A stretch of DNA of 64,000 nucleotides, from the NCBI GenBank assembly GCA_001595385.3, contig LVEI03000001.1, positions 372,001-436,000 of the forward strand, given 5' to 3'. This stretch comes from Deltaproteobacteria bacterium GWC2_55_46. Its GTDB lineage: Bacteria > Desulfobacterota > GWC2-55-46. Position 1 is the first letter of the stretch. Each line of letters begins with the position of its first letter. A model generated the notes under the pieces. The model worked only from the letters and a program-made list of their open reading frames with translations. It did not search any database and was not told the origin of the DNA. A program made the position numbers and the translations under genes. This document shows, one piece after another, positions 1 through 8,602 of this stretch.

Positions 1-1
1 G

Positions 2-901
2 CCGGAGGGCATAGAGCTTGCCGAGCCGAAGAACATCCTCCGGTACGAAGAGATGCTCCGTCTCGCCAGGATCGCCGCTGCCAACGGGGTAAAAAAGATA
101 AGGGTCACAGGCGGAGAGCCGCTTGTAAGGAAAGGGATAGTCGAATTCCTTCACGAGATAGCCGATATCCCCGGCATAGAGGACTTGAGCCTTACCACTA
201 ACGGAGTGCTCCTTAAGGAGTACGCGCGGAGCTTGAAGGAGGCCGGGCTCAACAGGGTCAACGTAAGCCTCGATTCATTGAAAAGGGACAGGTTCATCAA
301 GATGACCCGCGGGGACAATCTCCAGCAGGTGCTCGACGGCCTTGACGAGGCGTTAAAAGTCGGTCTGACACCTGTAAAGATAAACATGGTCGTCATAAAG
401 GGCTTTAACGACGACGAGATAGTCGACTTTGCGCTGCTCTCCAGGACAAGGCCATTCCATGTGCGCTATATCGAGTATATGCCCTTCAACACCCAGGAGG
501 GCTGGCAGAGGGACAAGTGCTTGACCGCAAGGGAGATAAAAGAGATCATCGAAGCGGCGGCAGGCCCGCTTGAGCCTGTCTCCGACCAGACGGGCGCGGG
601 AGGCCCGGCAAGGCGCTTCAGGTTCAAGGGGGCCCCAGGCGAGGTAGGCCTCATAAGCCCGGTATCTGAGCACTTCTGCGGCTCCTGCAACAGGCTCCGC
701 CTCACCTCCGACGGCAAGTTGAGGACCTGCCTCTTTTCTGACAACGAAGTAGACTTAAGGACGCCGCTCCGGGATGGCTCAAGCGATGAAGAGATAGTCA
801 GGATACTTCAGGAGGCCGTGCGCGAAAAACCCAAGGGGCATACGATAAACGAGAACATATTCAAGAAGTGCAGCAGGACGATGAGCCTGATAGGCGGGTA
901 G
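2..901 (+). CDS. moaA: GTP 3',8-cyclase MoaA, 5' end outside window
   Basis: Radical-SAM enzyme of molybdenum cofactor synthesis, converting GTP to 3',8-cyclo-GTP. The frame is open from base 2, so the gene begins upstream and the N-terminal SAM-cluster motif (CxxxCxYC) is not in view. Seen here: the TGGEPLVRKG segment of the radical-SAM barrel, the SLDSL strand, and the C-terminal second [4Fe-4S] motif CGSCNRLRL followed by a third Cys in RTCLF. The end, MSLIGG, is typical of MoaA, so the C terminus is complete. About 300 residues are visible of an expected 325-330. A GC hairpin with T7 follows. Molybdoenzymes are therefore likely, though none is encoded in this window. Confidence 0.95.
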   Translation, partial: PEGIELAEPKNILRYEEMLRLARIAAANGVKKIRVTGGEPLVRKGIVEFLHEIADIPGIEDLSLTTNGVLLKEYARSLKEAGLNRVNVSLDSLKRDRFIKMTRGDNLQQVLDGLDEALKVGLTPVKINMVVIKGFNDDEIVDFALLSRTRPFHVRYIEYMPFNTQEGWQRDKCLTAREIKEIIEAAAGPLEPVSDQTGAGGPARRFRFKGAPGEVGLISPVSEHFCGSCNRLRLTSDGKLRTCLFSDNEVDLRTPLRDGSSDEEIVRILQEAVREKPKGHTINENIFKKCSRTMSLIGG

Positions 902-965
902 AAGACGGCTCCCCTGTTTTCTAAGATATACAATTCCATCTTCATAATCCTTCAAAAGACCTTTT

Positions 966-986
966 GCGCGCTGCCGCGCTTTTTTT
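966..986 (+). terminator. Intrinsic terminator after moaA
   Basis: GCGCG (966-970), loop CTGC, CGCGC (975-979), then seven T (980-986). It sits about 65 nt after the moaA stop. The stem is only 5 bp but all G/C, with a good U-tract. Confidence 0.6.
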
Positions 987-1120
987 GGGCATAAGGCTCG
1001 GCTCGCTTTCCACCCCCTTCCTCTTCGCTCGCCCCTTATGTCGCTCGCAAAATGCCTCGCTCCTTCTTCCTCGGCTCGCTCGCCCTTCCCCCAACCTTAG
1101 GCTCGCTACGCCTTATGCCC
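987..1120. repeat. Low-complexity GCTCGC-rich element with 11-bp inverted ends
   Basis: An 11-bp perfect inverted repeat, GGGCATAAGGC (987-997) and GCCTTATGCCC (1110-1120), encloses about 110 nt in which GCTCGC/CTCGCTC recurs many times on a C-rich strand. It fills most of the 339-bp gap between moaA and the convergent phosphoesterase gene. An open frame across it (964-1164) has no RBS or recognisable protein content. It may be a degenerate, structured intergenic repeat; its family is not recognised. Confidence 0.45.
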
Positions 1121-1146
1121 GCGGTGTTTTATTAAGTACAGGACAT

Positions 1147-1178
1147 AAAAAAGGAGAGGTCTAAAAGACCTCTCCTTT
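1147..1178 (-). terminator. Intrinsic terminator of the phosphoesterase transcript
   Basis: Perfect 12-bp stem AAAGGAGAGGTC (1150-1161) / GACCTCTCCTTT (1167-1178) with a TAAAA loop. Read on the minus strand the stem runs into TTTTTT, so it terminates the gene ending at 1241. The near symmetry could also let it act on moaA read-through. Confidence 0.8.
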
Positions 1179-1240
1179 CTAAATCAAAGCTACAATCGCT
1201 GGGGATTTCGGTCAATAAAACAAAAGTTACTTCTCACCTT

Positions 1241-1978
1241 TCACCACCCCAGCTTCAATCTTTCCGCAAGCCTCTCCGGAAGGCCTGCCGCAAGTATCTT
1301 TTCCGCCGTCGAGTGTATGTCGTACTCGAACCTGTAGAAGTTTATCTGGTTTTTCCTGCTGTCGTAGATGAGGAAGGCGGCCCTGGGGTCACGGTCGCGC
1401 GGTTGTCCAATGCTCCCCGGGTTGACGAGGTACCTTACACCCTTCTTGAGCTTAAGGGGGTTCTCCTGGTTGAAGACTACTTCCCCGTCCTCATGGCTAT
1501 AGGCCGCCGGGACGTGCGTGTGGCCGAAAAAGCAAAGGCTTAAGGTGCTCCGCGCCTCTTTCATAAGGTCGAAGTTCCTCTCGGCGTCCCTCGGCCCGAG
1601 TATGTACCTGTCAGTATTATTTATCCAGCCGTGGACGGCCATGAACTTCCTGTTGACGAGGATATCCCTCGGGAGGCCCCTCAGGAACTCCATGCTCTCT
1701 TCATTGACGGCGTCCCTTGTCCAGTAGACAGCGGCCGCGGCATGGTAGTTGAAATCTGTCGGCTCCTCGAAGCCCGCAACCCTCGAATCATGGTTGCCGA
1801 TGACGCACAAAGCCCCGTTATCCTTCAGGAGCTTTATGCATTCATTAGGGTTCGCGTTATAGCCGACGATGTCGCCAAGGCAGATTATCTTGTCGACGCG
1901 GAGGCCTTCCGCGGCCTTCAGGAAAGCGGAGAGCGCCTCGATATTTGAGTGGATGTCTGAGATGACAGCGTAGCGCAT
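1241..1978 (-). CDS. Metallophosphoesterase, YfcE/MJ0936-like
   Basis: Soluble 245-residue protein of the calcineurin-like phosphoesterase superfamily. All metal-binding blocks are visible in order: SDIHSN near the N terminus, GDIVGYNANP, GNHDSR, AVHGW, and GHTHVP, followed by the NPGSIGQPRD strand typical of the YfcE/MJ0936-type phosphodiesterase group. These use two divalent metals to cleave phosphodiester bonds; natural substrates are mostly unknown. ATG start, no strong RBS. It lies 22 nt downstream of a small zinc-ribbon gene on the same strand and probably shares its transcript, which ends at the 1147-1178 hairpin. Confidence 0.85.
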   Translation of the reverse strand: MRYAVISDIHSNIEALSAFLKAAEGLRVDKIICLGDIVGYNANPNECIKLLKDNGALCVIGNHDSRVAGFEEPTDFNYHAAAAVYWTRDAVNEESMEFLRGLPRDILVNRKFMAVHGWINNTDRYILGPRDAERNFDLMKEARSTLSLCFFGHTHVPAAYSHEDGEVVFNQENPLKLKKGVRYLVNPGSIGQPRDRDPRAAFLIYDSRKNQINFYRFEYDIHSTAEKILAAGLPERLAERLKLGW

Positions 1979-2000
1979 CAGCGTCGGGGCAGACTTGGGC

Positions 2001-2309
2001 TCAGTGGATAGTGCCCTTTAAGTCCTCTCCCTCGAATACGGCTTTGCCTGTCTGGAACGGATCGCTGGTGAACCTGTCACGGCAGGTCTTGCAAAGTATA
2101 TAGATAAGCTCTCTTGAAACGTCCTCCTCAAGGGCCTTGGGGTCCATGTTCTCCATCGCGTCGAGCAGGTCGTTTATCCCCTCCTCCACATCCCCCTCAA
2201 AGTCCTCCAGGTAGCCGTCAAAATCGGCGAAACTGCGTATTTCTACGATATATTTCAGATTGCCCTTGGGAAGCTCCCTGCCGCAGCAATGGCACCTGAG
2301 TTTCTGCAT
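2001..2309 (-). CDS. Small two-CxxC zinc-ribbon-like protein, unknown function
   Basis: A 102-residue acidic protein not recognised at family level. It begins with a CHCC knuckle (residues 5-8) and has a second pair, CKTCRDRF, near residue 75. Between them is an acidic helical stretch, so the four cysteines probably bind one zinc. The C-terminal 20 residues look unstructured. The ATG at 2309 has AAAGGGA nine bases upstream. It is followed by the phosphoesterase gene, with which it is probably co-transcribed, and divergent from ccsA. No signal peptide. A role in nucleic-acid or protein binding is only a guess. Confidence 0.7.
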   Translation of the reverse strand: MQKLRCHCCGRELPKGNLKYIVEIRSFADFDGYLEDFEGDVEEGINDLLDAMENMDPKALEEDVSRELIYILCKTCRDRFTSDPFQTGKAVFEGEDLKGTIH

Positions 2310-2431
2310 TATATAAAATCCCTTTCTGACGCTAACTGCCTGATTTTTAATAGCAAAACACCACTCTGCCCGGCAGGTTTTCGGTCATGGCAGCTCTTAC
2401 ATTTTGTAAATCTTAACCCTAAAGATGCCGC

Positions 2432-2460
2432 TTGTCAAACCAAATGGGACGTGTTAGATT
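2432..2460 (+). promoter_or_regulatory. Possible sigma70 promoter for ccsA-resB
   Basis: TTGTCA (2432-2437), 17-nt spacer, TAGATT (2455-2460): 5/6 and 4/6 matches. Predicted transcription would start at or next to the GTG/ATG of ccsA (2464/2467), which has no Shine-Dalgarno, so a leaderless message is conceivable. Confidence 0.3.
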
Positions 2461-2463
2461 TTC

Positions 2464-3351
2464 GTGATGTCCTACGACTCTATCCTTTCGAGGGACTCCT
2501 TCCTGCTCTCGGTAGAGCTCCGTTTTTTCTGGGCTATAGCGTTTGCCTACGGCATCTCTCTCATCCTTCATATATTTCACGTCCTCACCAGAGGGGCTTT
2601 CTCTGGCAAGGCCGCGTACACGGTCCTTTGGGCAGCCGGCGTCTCTCACGCTGCCCTGATAACGTTTCGCGCCTTTGAAGCCGGAAGGGTCCCGATCCAG
2701 ACCCTGTATGAGAGCCTTTCATGGTTCGCCTGCTCCGCCGTCCTTACATGGCTTTTCGTCTCACGCAAGTGGAAGGGGGTATACCTGCCCGGCGCCATCG
2801 TAGCCGCGCTCGCCATGAGCGCTTCGCTTTACGCGTTGCTTGAGCGCTCTCCGGCTATCGGCCCGCTTCCTCCACAATTCAGGAGCTGGTGGTTCGAATG
2901 GCATCTCATGCTGACCCTCTTCTCATACGCCTTCTTTGCCGTAAGCGCGGCCATAGAGATAAGCTGGCTTGCCATTAAGCGGTCTGTCCTCTATGGCAGG
3001 GCTGCCGGGTACGGACTTACAGCAGGGATGATGGATGGTTTTCATGACGCTTCCATGAAGCTCGTCCTCTTCGGCTTTCCGCTTCTTACCTTCGGCCTGT
3101 TATCTGGCGCGGCATGGGCAAACGCGGCGTGGGGCAAGTATTGGATATGGGATCCGTTTGAGGCATGGTCGCTTGTAACATGGTTTGTCTTCGCCATCTA
3201 TCTGCATGCAAAGGCGGTCCCGACGCTCAAGGGCCTTCCAGCCTCATTTTTCAACCTCCTGGGCTTCGCTTGCATGCTCATGACCTTCCCTGGTGCCAAC
3301 TGGCTCGCCAGCCTCCTTGGCATACCGGGCCTGCACGTCTATGCGGTGTAG
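2464..3351 (+). CDS. ccsA: Cytochrome c maturation protein CcsA (first copy)
   Basis: Polytopic inner-membrane protein, 295 residues, about eight membrane spans, heme-handling subunit of System II cytochrome c maturation. The tryptophan-rich heme motif is present as WGKYWIWDPFEAWSLVTW (about 220-237), with flanking histidines in EWHLML and YLHAK that are expected heme ligands. Start is GTG 2464 or, one codon on, ATG 2467. resB follows after 3 nt, so the two form a pair. It is clearly different from the second copy at 51386-52273: the motif reads WDPFEAW instead of WDPKETW. HemX-like proteins are related, but the complete WxWDP motif and resB neighbour favour CcsA. Confidence 0.85.
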   Translation: MMSYDSILSRDSFLLSVELRFFWAIAFAYGISLILHIFHVLTRGAFSGKAAYTVLWAAGVSHAALITFRAFEAGRVPIQTLYESLSWFACSAVLTWLFVSRKWKGVYLPGAIVAALAMSASLYALLERSPAIGPLPPQFRSWWFEWHLMLTLFSYAFFAVSAAIEISWLAIKRSVLYGRAAGYGLTAGMMDGFHDASMKLVLFGFPLLTFGLLSGAAWANAAWGKYWIWDPFEAWSLVTWFVFAIYLHAKAVPTLKGLPASFFNLLGFACMLMTFPGANWLASLLGIPGLHVYAV

Positions 3352-3354
3352 CCT

Positions 3355-4824
3355 ATGCTAAAGGAGATGGTCAAGATCGTACGGCGAGATGTCATCGTGA
3401 GGCGGCTGAGAGGCGTTCTTGCCTTGTCGTATAAAAAGCTCTCATCTGTCGAGACCTCGATTATTATCCTCGGCCTCCTCGCCCTCTCCTTCATGGCTGG
3501 AAGCATATTCCCGCAGGGCGCTGATATGGACGATTACATTAATGATGGCGGCAGCTTCGTCTTTCCAGTAGAGGCGTTAGGCCTGCTCGACCTCTTTTCA
3601 TCGCCAATCTTCCTCTTCCTCGCCGCTTTATTTATTCTCAACCTCGTCATCTGCACCTTTGGAAGGTACAAATCCCTTTTCGCCCAAAGGACCTTCCCCG
3701 GCCCCTTCGAGCCGGATAAAAGCTTCCTCGTAACGCAGGACGCTAATCGCGCGCACGAAGAGGTTAGACGGGTTGTAAAAGAGCTCCTCGGTTTCAGGCT
3801 CGTCGATAAGGATGGCCTCTGGACTGTGATGGAAAAAGGCCTTCCTTACCGCTGGTTGACGTGGGGCTACCACGCAGGCTTCGTAGTCTGCATGGCAGGG
3901 CTCGTCTTTACATTCCTCTTCGCCTATGATGATACGATGGCCCTTAAGGCGGGCTCGCCTCAAACTGTCATGCCTTCTACAACAGGCAACGCTCAGTCCA
4001 TCTGGCAGGAGAAGAGCGCTCAAAGCGACTTTCATCTCCTTCTTGATGGCCTTTCAACCGAGTATGTCGAAACGCCGGTGCTCGATTACCCCGGTGACAG
4101 AAAATCGAGGCTCGCCATCGGGCTCGGCTGGCGAGCCCCCCAGTACAGGATCGAAGACGACCAGCTCTTCCCGACAGTCCGGAAGGCGCGCGTCAAGGTA
4201 TTGCGCAGCAGCTCCACACTCGCCGAAGAAGATATCGAGACAAACAAGCCGCTTAAGTACGGCGGTTACGCCTTTTATATACTCGGCTTTGAGCAGGCAT
4301 TGAAGCTCAGCATAAACGGCAGCCCTATACTCCTCGAAGCGAAGGCGGATAACACGGTCCTGATACCGGGGAGCACGTCTACACTTTTACTTGGCAGGCT
4401 TCGTTACGGCAATGTAACGAGGCTTGACGGCACTGTCGAGGAGCTCACCCCGTATGTAACGGTAAAATATGAGGATAGCGATGATGCCGCCAGATTAAGG
4501 CTTGGGGATTCCGTAATCGTTGACGGGACGGTCATAAGCCTTGCGGACTACACCGAATCTGCTCTATTGAGTTACAGGTACGACCCCGGCGTACCGCTCC
4601 TCTGGATAGGCGGCATCATCGTGCTGATCGCAATCTCTCTCCGGTTCTACGGCCCTTACTATCTCCTGGCCTACAGGGTGGACGACTCGGATTCTATCGT
4701 CTGCGTAAACCTGCATCTATCCACGAAGGGGATAGTCTCCTCACCTGAGACCGTCATGGCGAAGATCGAGCGTGAACTTGCCGCAAATGACCTTAAGCCG
4801 GTAGCCCTGCCCTCTCAACCCTGA
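3355..4824 (+). CDS. resB: Cytochrome c biogenesis protein ResB (first copy)
   Basis: 489-residue membrane protein, partner of CcsA in System II heme export and ligation to apocytochromes c. N-terminal spans (about 30-55, 80-105 and 165-190), a large extracytoplasmic domain (about 195-415), then a final span (WIGGIIVLIAISLRFYG). ALSFMAGSIFPQG in the first span is the typical ResB start region. It begins 3 nt after the ccsA stop. Sequence and length differ from the ResB at 52270-53706. It is followed by 50 bp of non-coding DNA and an unrelated helicase gene. Confidence 0.85.
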   Translation: MLKEMVKIVRRDVIVRRLRGVLALSYKKLSSVETSIIILGLLALSFMAGSIFPQGADMDDYINDGGSFVFPVEALGLLDLFSSPIFLFLAALFILNLVICTFGRYKSLFAQRTFPGPFEPDKSFLVTQDANRAHEEVRRVVKELLGFRLVDKDGLWTVMEKGLPYRWLTWGYHAGFVVCMAGLVFTFLFAYDDTMALKAGSPQTVMPSTTGNAQSIWQEKSAQSDFHLLLDGLSTEYVETPVLDYPGDRKSRLAIGLGWRAPQYRIEDDQLFPTVRKARVKVLRSSSTLAEEDIETNKPLKYGGYAFYILGFEQALKLSINGSPILLEAKADNTVLIPGSTSTLLLGRLRYGNVTRLDGTVEELTPYVTVKYEDSDDAARLRLGDSVIVDGTVISLADYTESALLSYRYDPGVPLLWIGGIIVLIAISLRFYGPYYLLAYRVDDSDSIVCVNLHLSTKGIVSSPETVMAKIERELAANDLKPVALPSQP

Positions 4825-4875
4825 TTACTCCCCTCAAACATGGCAAAGCAAGGCGCGAGATGATAATATTTTAGA

Positions 4876-7164
4876 GTGGATATCAAAGCGTTCATAGACG
4901 AGATAACGGGCAGGGCAGACCTTAAGGAAGTGGTCCATCACGAGGTGTTGCCATCACGCGAGCCTCTCCTTGCCGAGACATCGGAGCCGTTGAGCCAGGA
5001 GGTAAAAGCGGCCCTCACCTCACTCGGTATCGATGGCCTCTTCAGCCATCAGGCAGAGGGCATCGACCTCGTAAGGCAGGGCAGGAACGTGGTCGTCATG
5101 ACCCCGACCGCGAGCGGCAAGAGCCTTATCTATAATATCCCGGTTGCCGAGGCGATACTCAAAGACCCTGAGGCAAGGGCCATGTATATCTTTCCACTTA
5201 AGGGCCTTGAGCAGGACCAGCTCGGGGCCTTTCGCGAGCTTGCCTCCAGGCTGCCGCTCCCTCAGCATGAGAGCGCGGGAAAAGGCAGGAGAAAGGCTTA
5301 TACCCCGGGCATATCAGAGATATACGACGGGGACACAAGCGCGTACAGGAGGAAAAAGATACGCGAATCTCCGCCGGCGGTAGTCCTCACAAACCCGGAC
5401 ATGATCCACCTCGCCATAAACCCGTTCCACCAGAAATGGGAACGGTTCCTTAAAAACCTCAAGTACGTGATAGTGGACGAGGTACACACCTACAGGGGGG
5501 TATTCGGCTCTCATGTGGCAAACGTCCTCCGGAGGCTCCGGAGGGTCGCGAGGCTCTACGGGAGCGACCCGGTCTTTATCGCCTGCTCCGCTACCATAGC
5601 AAACCCCGGTGAGCTTGCCCACATGCTCACCGGGCTGGAATTCGAGACGATAAGTAAAAGCGGCGCGCCGCAGGGCACCCGACATTTCGTCTTCCTTAAT
5701 CCTTCGTTCGGCGTAAGCCCTTATACGGTTGCGACCCGCCTTTTCGCGTCATCGGTGCGCTCTGGCTTCAAGACCATCGCCTTCACAAAGGCGAGAAAGA
5801 TAACCGAGCTTATGCACTCCTGGATAAACGACGGCTACCGCGACATAAGGGAATCGATAAGCTCATACCGCGCTGGGTTCCTGCCTGAAGAAAGGCGCGA
5901 GATAGAAAGGCGCCTCTTTAACGGCGAGCTCTCGGGCGTTATCTCAACGAGCGCGCTTGAGCTGGGAGTGGACATAGGCGGCCTTGACGTCTGCATACTG
6001 GTCGGCTACCCAGGCACCGTAAGCTCGACCTGGCAGAGGAGCGGGCGCGTGGGAAGGAGCGGCCGGGATTCCCTGATTGTCATGGTCGGCCTTGCCGACG
6101 CCCTCGACCAGTACTTCATGAGAAACCCCGCCGACTTTTTCAGGCGCAGGTCCGAGGCGGCGGTGCTCGACCCTGAGAACAGGCCCATAACGAAATCTCA
6201 TCTGCTATGCGCGGCTACAGAGCGGTACTTGAAGGCGGACGACCGGTTTTATAATGTGCCTAGGTTAGCCCCGCTCATTGCAGAGCTTGAGGCGGAAGGC
6301 AAGATAAGGCGCGGCAAGCTCGACGTCTGGTTCTCCCGCAGGAAATACCCTCAGATGGAGGTATCGATAAGGGAGGCCGGCGAGGCCTACTCGATCATAA
6401 AAGAGGACGGGACGCTCCTTGGCGAGTCAAGCTCGTCACGGGTCCTCTACGACCTCCACCCCGGCGCCATCTATCTACACAAGGGCATGCAGTACAGAGT
6501 ACATAAATTGGACATGCGCGACAGAGTGGTCCTCTGCAGGCCGGCCAATGACGTCATGTATTACACGCGTGCCATAACCAACGAAGAATCGGAGATACTT
6601 TCAGAGGACGATTCAATTGAACTCAGGAATACTATCGTCAAATTCGGCAGGCTCAGGATAACCGAGCGTATCCTCGGCTACAGGAAAAAGCAGATCTACA
6701 CAGAGCAGGGGCTGGGAGAATTTCCGCTTGAACTCCCGCCATCGGTATTTACCACGACCGGCATATGGATGAAGGTGGGCGAGGACATCCTTGACGGGAT
6801 AAAAAGAAAAGGCTTCAGCACCGGCGGCGCGCTCCACGCGGCAGAGCACGCGGCGATAGCGGCCCTGCCTCTCTTTGCGCTCTGCGACAGGATGGACCTT
6901 GGCGGCGTAAGCTACCCCATGAACACCGACCTTGGCAGCGCGGCCATATTCATATATGACGGCCACGAGGGCGGGGTAGGCCTCACCAGAAGGGGCTTCG
7001 AGTGTGTACGGGACTGGTTCTCGTCTACCGCGGCCCTCATGGAGGAGTGCTCATGCGAAGTAGCCTGCCCCTCTTGCACGCAGGACCCAAAGTGCGGCAA
7101 CAACAACGAACCGCTCGATAAACGCGGGGCTATCATGATATTAAGGGACTGGCTCGGTAAATAA
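4876..7164 (+). CDS. DEAD/DEAH-box helicase, MrfA/YprA family with C-terminal Cys cluster
   Basis: 762-residue superfamily-2 helicase. Motif I is TASGKSL (about 77-83), motif II DEVH, motif III SATIANP; the RecA-2 domain has SALELGVDIGGLD and a GRVGRSGR motif VI. The C-terminal region has four cysteines in CSCEVACPSC and DPKCGNN, as in MrfA/YprA (DUF1998) proteins. Bacillus MrfA is a 3'-5' helicase in a mitomycin-type DNA repair route independent of UvrABC, so a DNA repair role is likely. GTG start at 4876 with no clear RBS. It converges on leuB; the hairpin between them has its U-tract on the leuB strand. Confidence 0.85.
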   Translation: MDIKAFIDEITGRADLKEVVHHEVLPSREPLLAETSEPLSQEVKAALTSLGIDGLFSHQAEGIDLVRQGRNVVVMTPTASGKSLIYNIPVAEAILKDPEARAMYIFPLKGLEQDQLGAFRELASRLPLPQHESAGKGRRKAYTPGISEIYDGDTSAYRRKKIRESPPAVVLTNPDMIHLAINPFHQKWERFLKNLKYVIVDEVHTYRGVFGSHVANVLRRLRRVARLYGSDPVFIACSATIANPGELAHMLTGLEFETISKSGAPQGTRHFVFLNPSFGVSPYTVATRLFASSVRSGFKTIAFTKARKITELMHSWINDGYRDIRESISSYRAGFLPEERREIERRLFNGELSGVISTSALELGVDIGGLDVCILVGYPGTVSSTWQRSGRVGRSGRDSLIVMVGLADALDQYFMRNPADFFRRRSEAAVLDPENRPITKSHLLCAATERYLKADDRFYNVPRLAPLIAELEAEGKIRRGKLDVWFSRRKYPQMEVSIREAGEAYSIIKEDGTLLGESSSSRVLYDLHPGAIYLHKGMQYRVHKLDMRDRVVLCRPANDVMYYTRAITNEESEILSEDDSIELRNTIVKFGRLRITERILGYRKKQIYTEQGLGEFPLELPPSVFTTTGIWMKVGEDILDGIKRKGFSTGGALHAAEHAAIAALPLFALCDRMDLGGVSYPMNTDLGSAAIFIYDGHEGGVGLTRRGFECVRDWFSSTAALMEECSCEVACPSCTQDPKCGNNNEPLDKRGAIMILRDWLGK

Positions 7165-7171
7165 CCAGGGC

Positions 7172-7200
7172 AAAAAAAAAGCCCCGCCGAAAGGCGGGGC
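7172..7200 (-). terminator. Intrinsic terminator of the ilv-leu operon
   Basis: GCCCCGCC (7181-7188), GAAA loop, GGCGGGGC (7193-7200), with nine A at 7172-7180 that read as T9 on the minus strand. It lies 20 nt beyond the leuB stop. This is a textbook terminator for the leftward operon; the rightward helicase gene gains a hairpin but no U-tract. Confidence 0.9.
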
Positions 7201-7220
7201 GGTTATAACGACATTTAATC

Positions 7221-8300
7221 TTACAGCTCGTTCAACACCGCCTCACCCATCTCAACACAGCTGACCCTTTTCTTTCCTGGCTGCATGATATCGGCGGTCC
7301 TGTAGCCCTTGGCGAGCACCTTCTCTACGGCGCTCTCTATGATGTCAGAAGCCTCGTTCATGTCAAACGAGTACTTGAGCATCATCGCAGCCGAAAGGAT
7401 GGTCGCGATGGGGTTCGCTATCCCCTTGCCAGCTATGTCAGGGGCGCTGCCGTGTATGGGCTCGTACATGGCCCTGTTCTTCTCGGCCCCAAGGCTCGCC
7501 GACGGGAGCATGCCTATAGAGCCCGTCAACATCGAGGCCTCGTCAGACAATATATCGCCGAAGGTGTTCTCGGTCACTATGACGTCGAACTGCTTCGGGT
7601 TCCTTATGAGCTGCATGGCGCAGTTGTCGACGTACATGTGGCTTAGCTCGATATCGGGGTACTCCCTGCTCATCCTGACGACGACCTTCCTCCAGAGCTC
7701 GGTCGTCTCAAGCACGTTTGCCTTGTCCACGCTGCAGAGCTTCTTCCCGCGTTTCCTGGCGACTTCAAAGCCTACCTTGGCGATGCGCTCTATCTCCGGG
7801 GTGGTGTAGACCATAGTGTTGACCCCGCGTTCGGTGCCGTCAGGTAGCTTCTCGATCCCCTTTGGTGTGCCGAAATAGAGCCCGCCCGTAAGCTCCCTCA
7901 CGACAAGCAGGTCAACTCCTTCAATGACCTCCGCCTTCAGCGTAGAGGCTTCTATCAGCTCGTTGTATATCTTCGCGGGCCTCAGATTCGCAAAGAGTCC
8001 CAGCTCTTTCCTCAATGCCAGAAGAGCCCTCTCCGGCCTGATCGAATAATCAAGTGCTTCCCACTTGGTGCCGCCCACGGCCCCGAGCATGACCGCGTCG
8101 CTCCCGAGGGCGAGCTTCAATACGTCATCTGTAAGGGGATTTCCGTAGGCGTCTATCGAAGCGCCTCCGACAAGTGCCTCGGCAAGAACGAACTCGACGT
8201 TGAATTTTTTCCCGACGGCCTTGAGGACCTTTATGGCCTCGCCCATTATCTCAGGGCCTATCCCGTCTCCGGGCAATACCGCGACATTGAACCTTTTCAC
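7221..8300 (-). CDS. leuB: 3-isopropylmalate dehydrogenase
   Basis: Oxidative decarboxylation of 3-isopropylmalate to 2-oxoisocaproate with NAD+, third step of leucine synthesis. 359 residues, the usual size. Seen: LPGDGIGPE at the N terminus, the substrate arginines in [35 protein letters not shown], and the metal/NAD region with [14 protein letters not shown] and [18 protein letters not shown]. Last gene of the operon. The GTG start at 8300 is set by AAGGAG with an 8-nt spacer. Confidence 0.97.
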   Translation of the reverse strand: MKRFNVAVLPGDGIGPEIMGEAIKVLKAVGKKFNVEFVLAEALVGGASIDAYGNPLTDDVLKLALGSDAVMLGAVGGTKWEALDYSIRPERALLALRKELGLFANLRPAKIYNELIEASTLKAEVIEGVDLLVVRELTGGLYFGTPKGIEKLPDGTERGVNTMVYTTPEIERIAKVGFEVARKRGKKLCSVDKANVLETTELWRKVVVRMSREYPDIELSHMYVDNCAMQLIRNPKQFDVIVTENTFGDILSDEASMLTGSIGMLPSASLGAEKNRAMYEPIHGSAPDIAGKGIANPIATILSAAMMLKYSFDMNEASDIIESAVEKVLAKGYRTADIMQPGKKRVSCVEMGEAVLNEL

Positions 8301-8386
8301 TTCAGTTGCTCCTTGGAAGAATTATAGATGCGCGCGAAAACAGGGACAAGGTCCTTTATACAAGTATGGCTGGCGGTACGCTACGC

Positions 8387-8602
8387 TTAAAACGTGCCGC
8401 CAGCTATCTTCTGCAGGACTTCCATGAAAGCTGCAAGGCCGCTCAAGGGTATGACGACCGTTGAGCGCCTGTCGTTCGAGAGCTCGGCTATCTGCAGGAA
8501 CTTTCCACCCTCGTTTTCCTTAAGGTCCACAAATATCGTCTTGTTCTCTATGTGGAGCTTCTCGGTGGAGAGGACCTGGCTTTTAGCCCCTTCTCTCTTC
8601 AT
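8387..8602 (-). CDS. PUR-alpha-like (DUF3276-type) single-domain nucleic-acid-binding protein
   Basis: 71-residue protein with the pattern of one PUR repeat: STEKLHIENKTIFVDLKENEGG, a short beta strand FLQIAEL, then RRSTVVIPLSGLAAFMEVL. Bacterial single-PUR proteins such as Borrelia BpuR bind RNA and DNA as dimers. Assignment is by pattern only. Its ATG overlaps the leuD stop (ATGA), so it is translationally coupled inside the leucine operon between leuD and leuB. Conceivably it acts on RNA of this operon or elsewhere, but nothing in the sequence shows the target. Confidence 0.6.
   Translation of the reverse strand: MKREGAKSQVLSTEKLHIENKTIFVDLKENEGGKFLQIAELSNDRRSTVVIPLSGLAAFMEVLQKIAGGTF

Noticed and set aside
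964-1164. 66-codon frame in the GCTCGC-rich element
   Set aside because: No RBS, lies between a terminator and a repeat, translation is low complexity.
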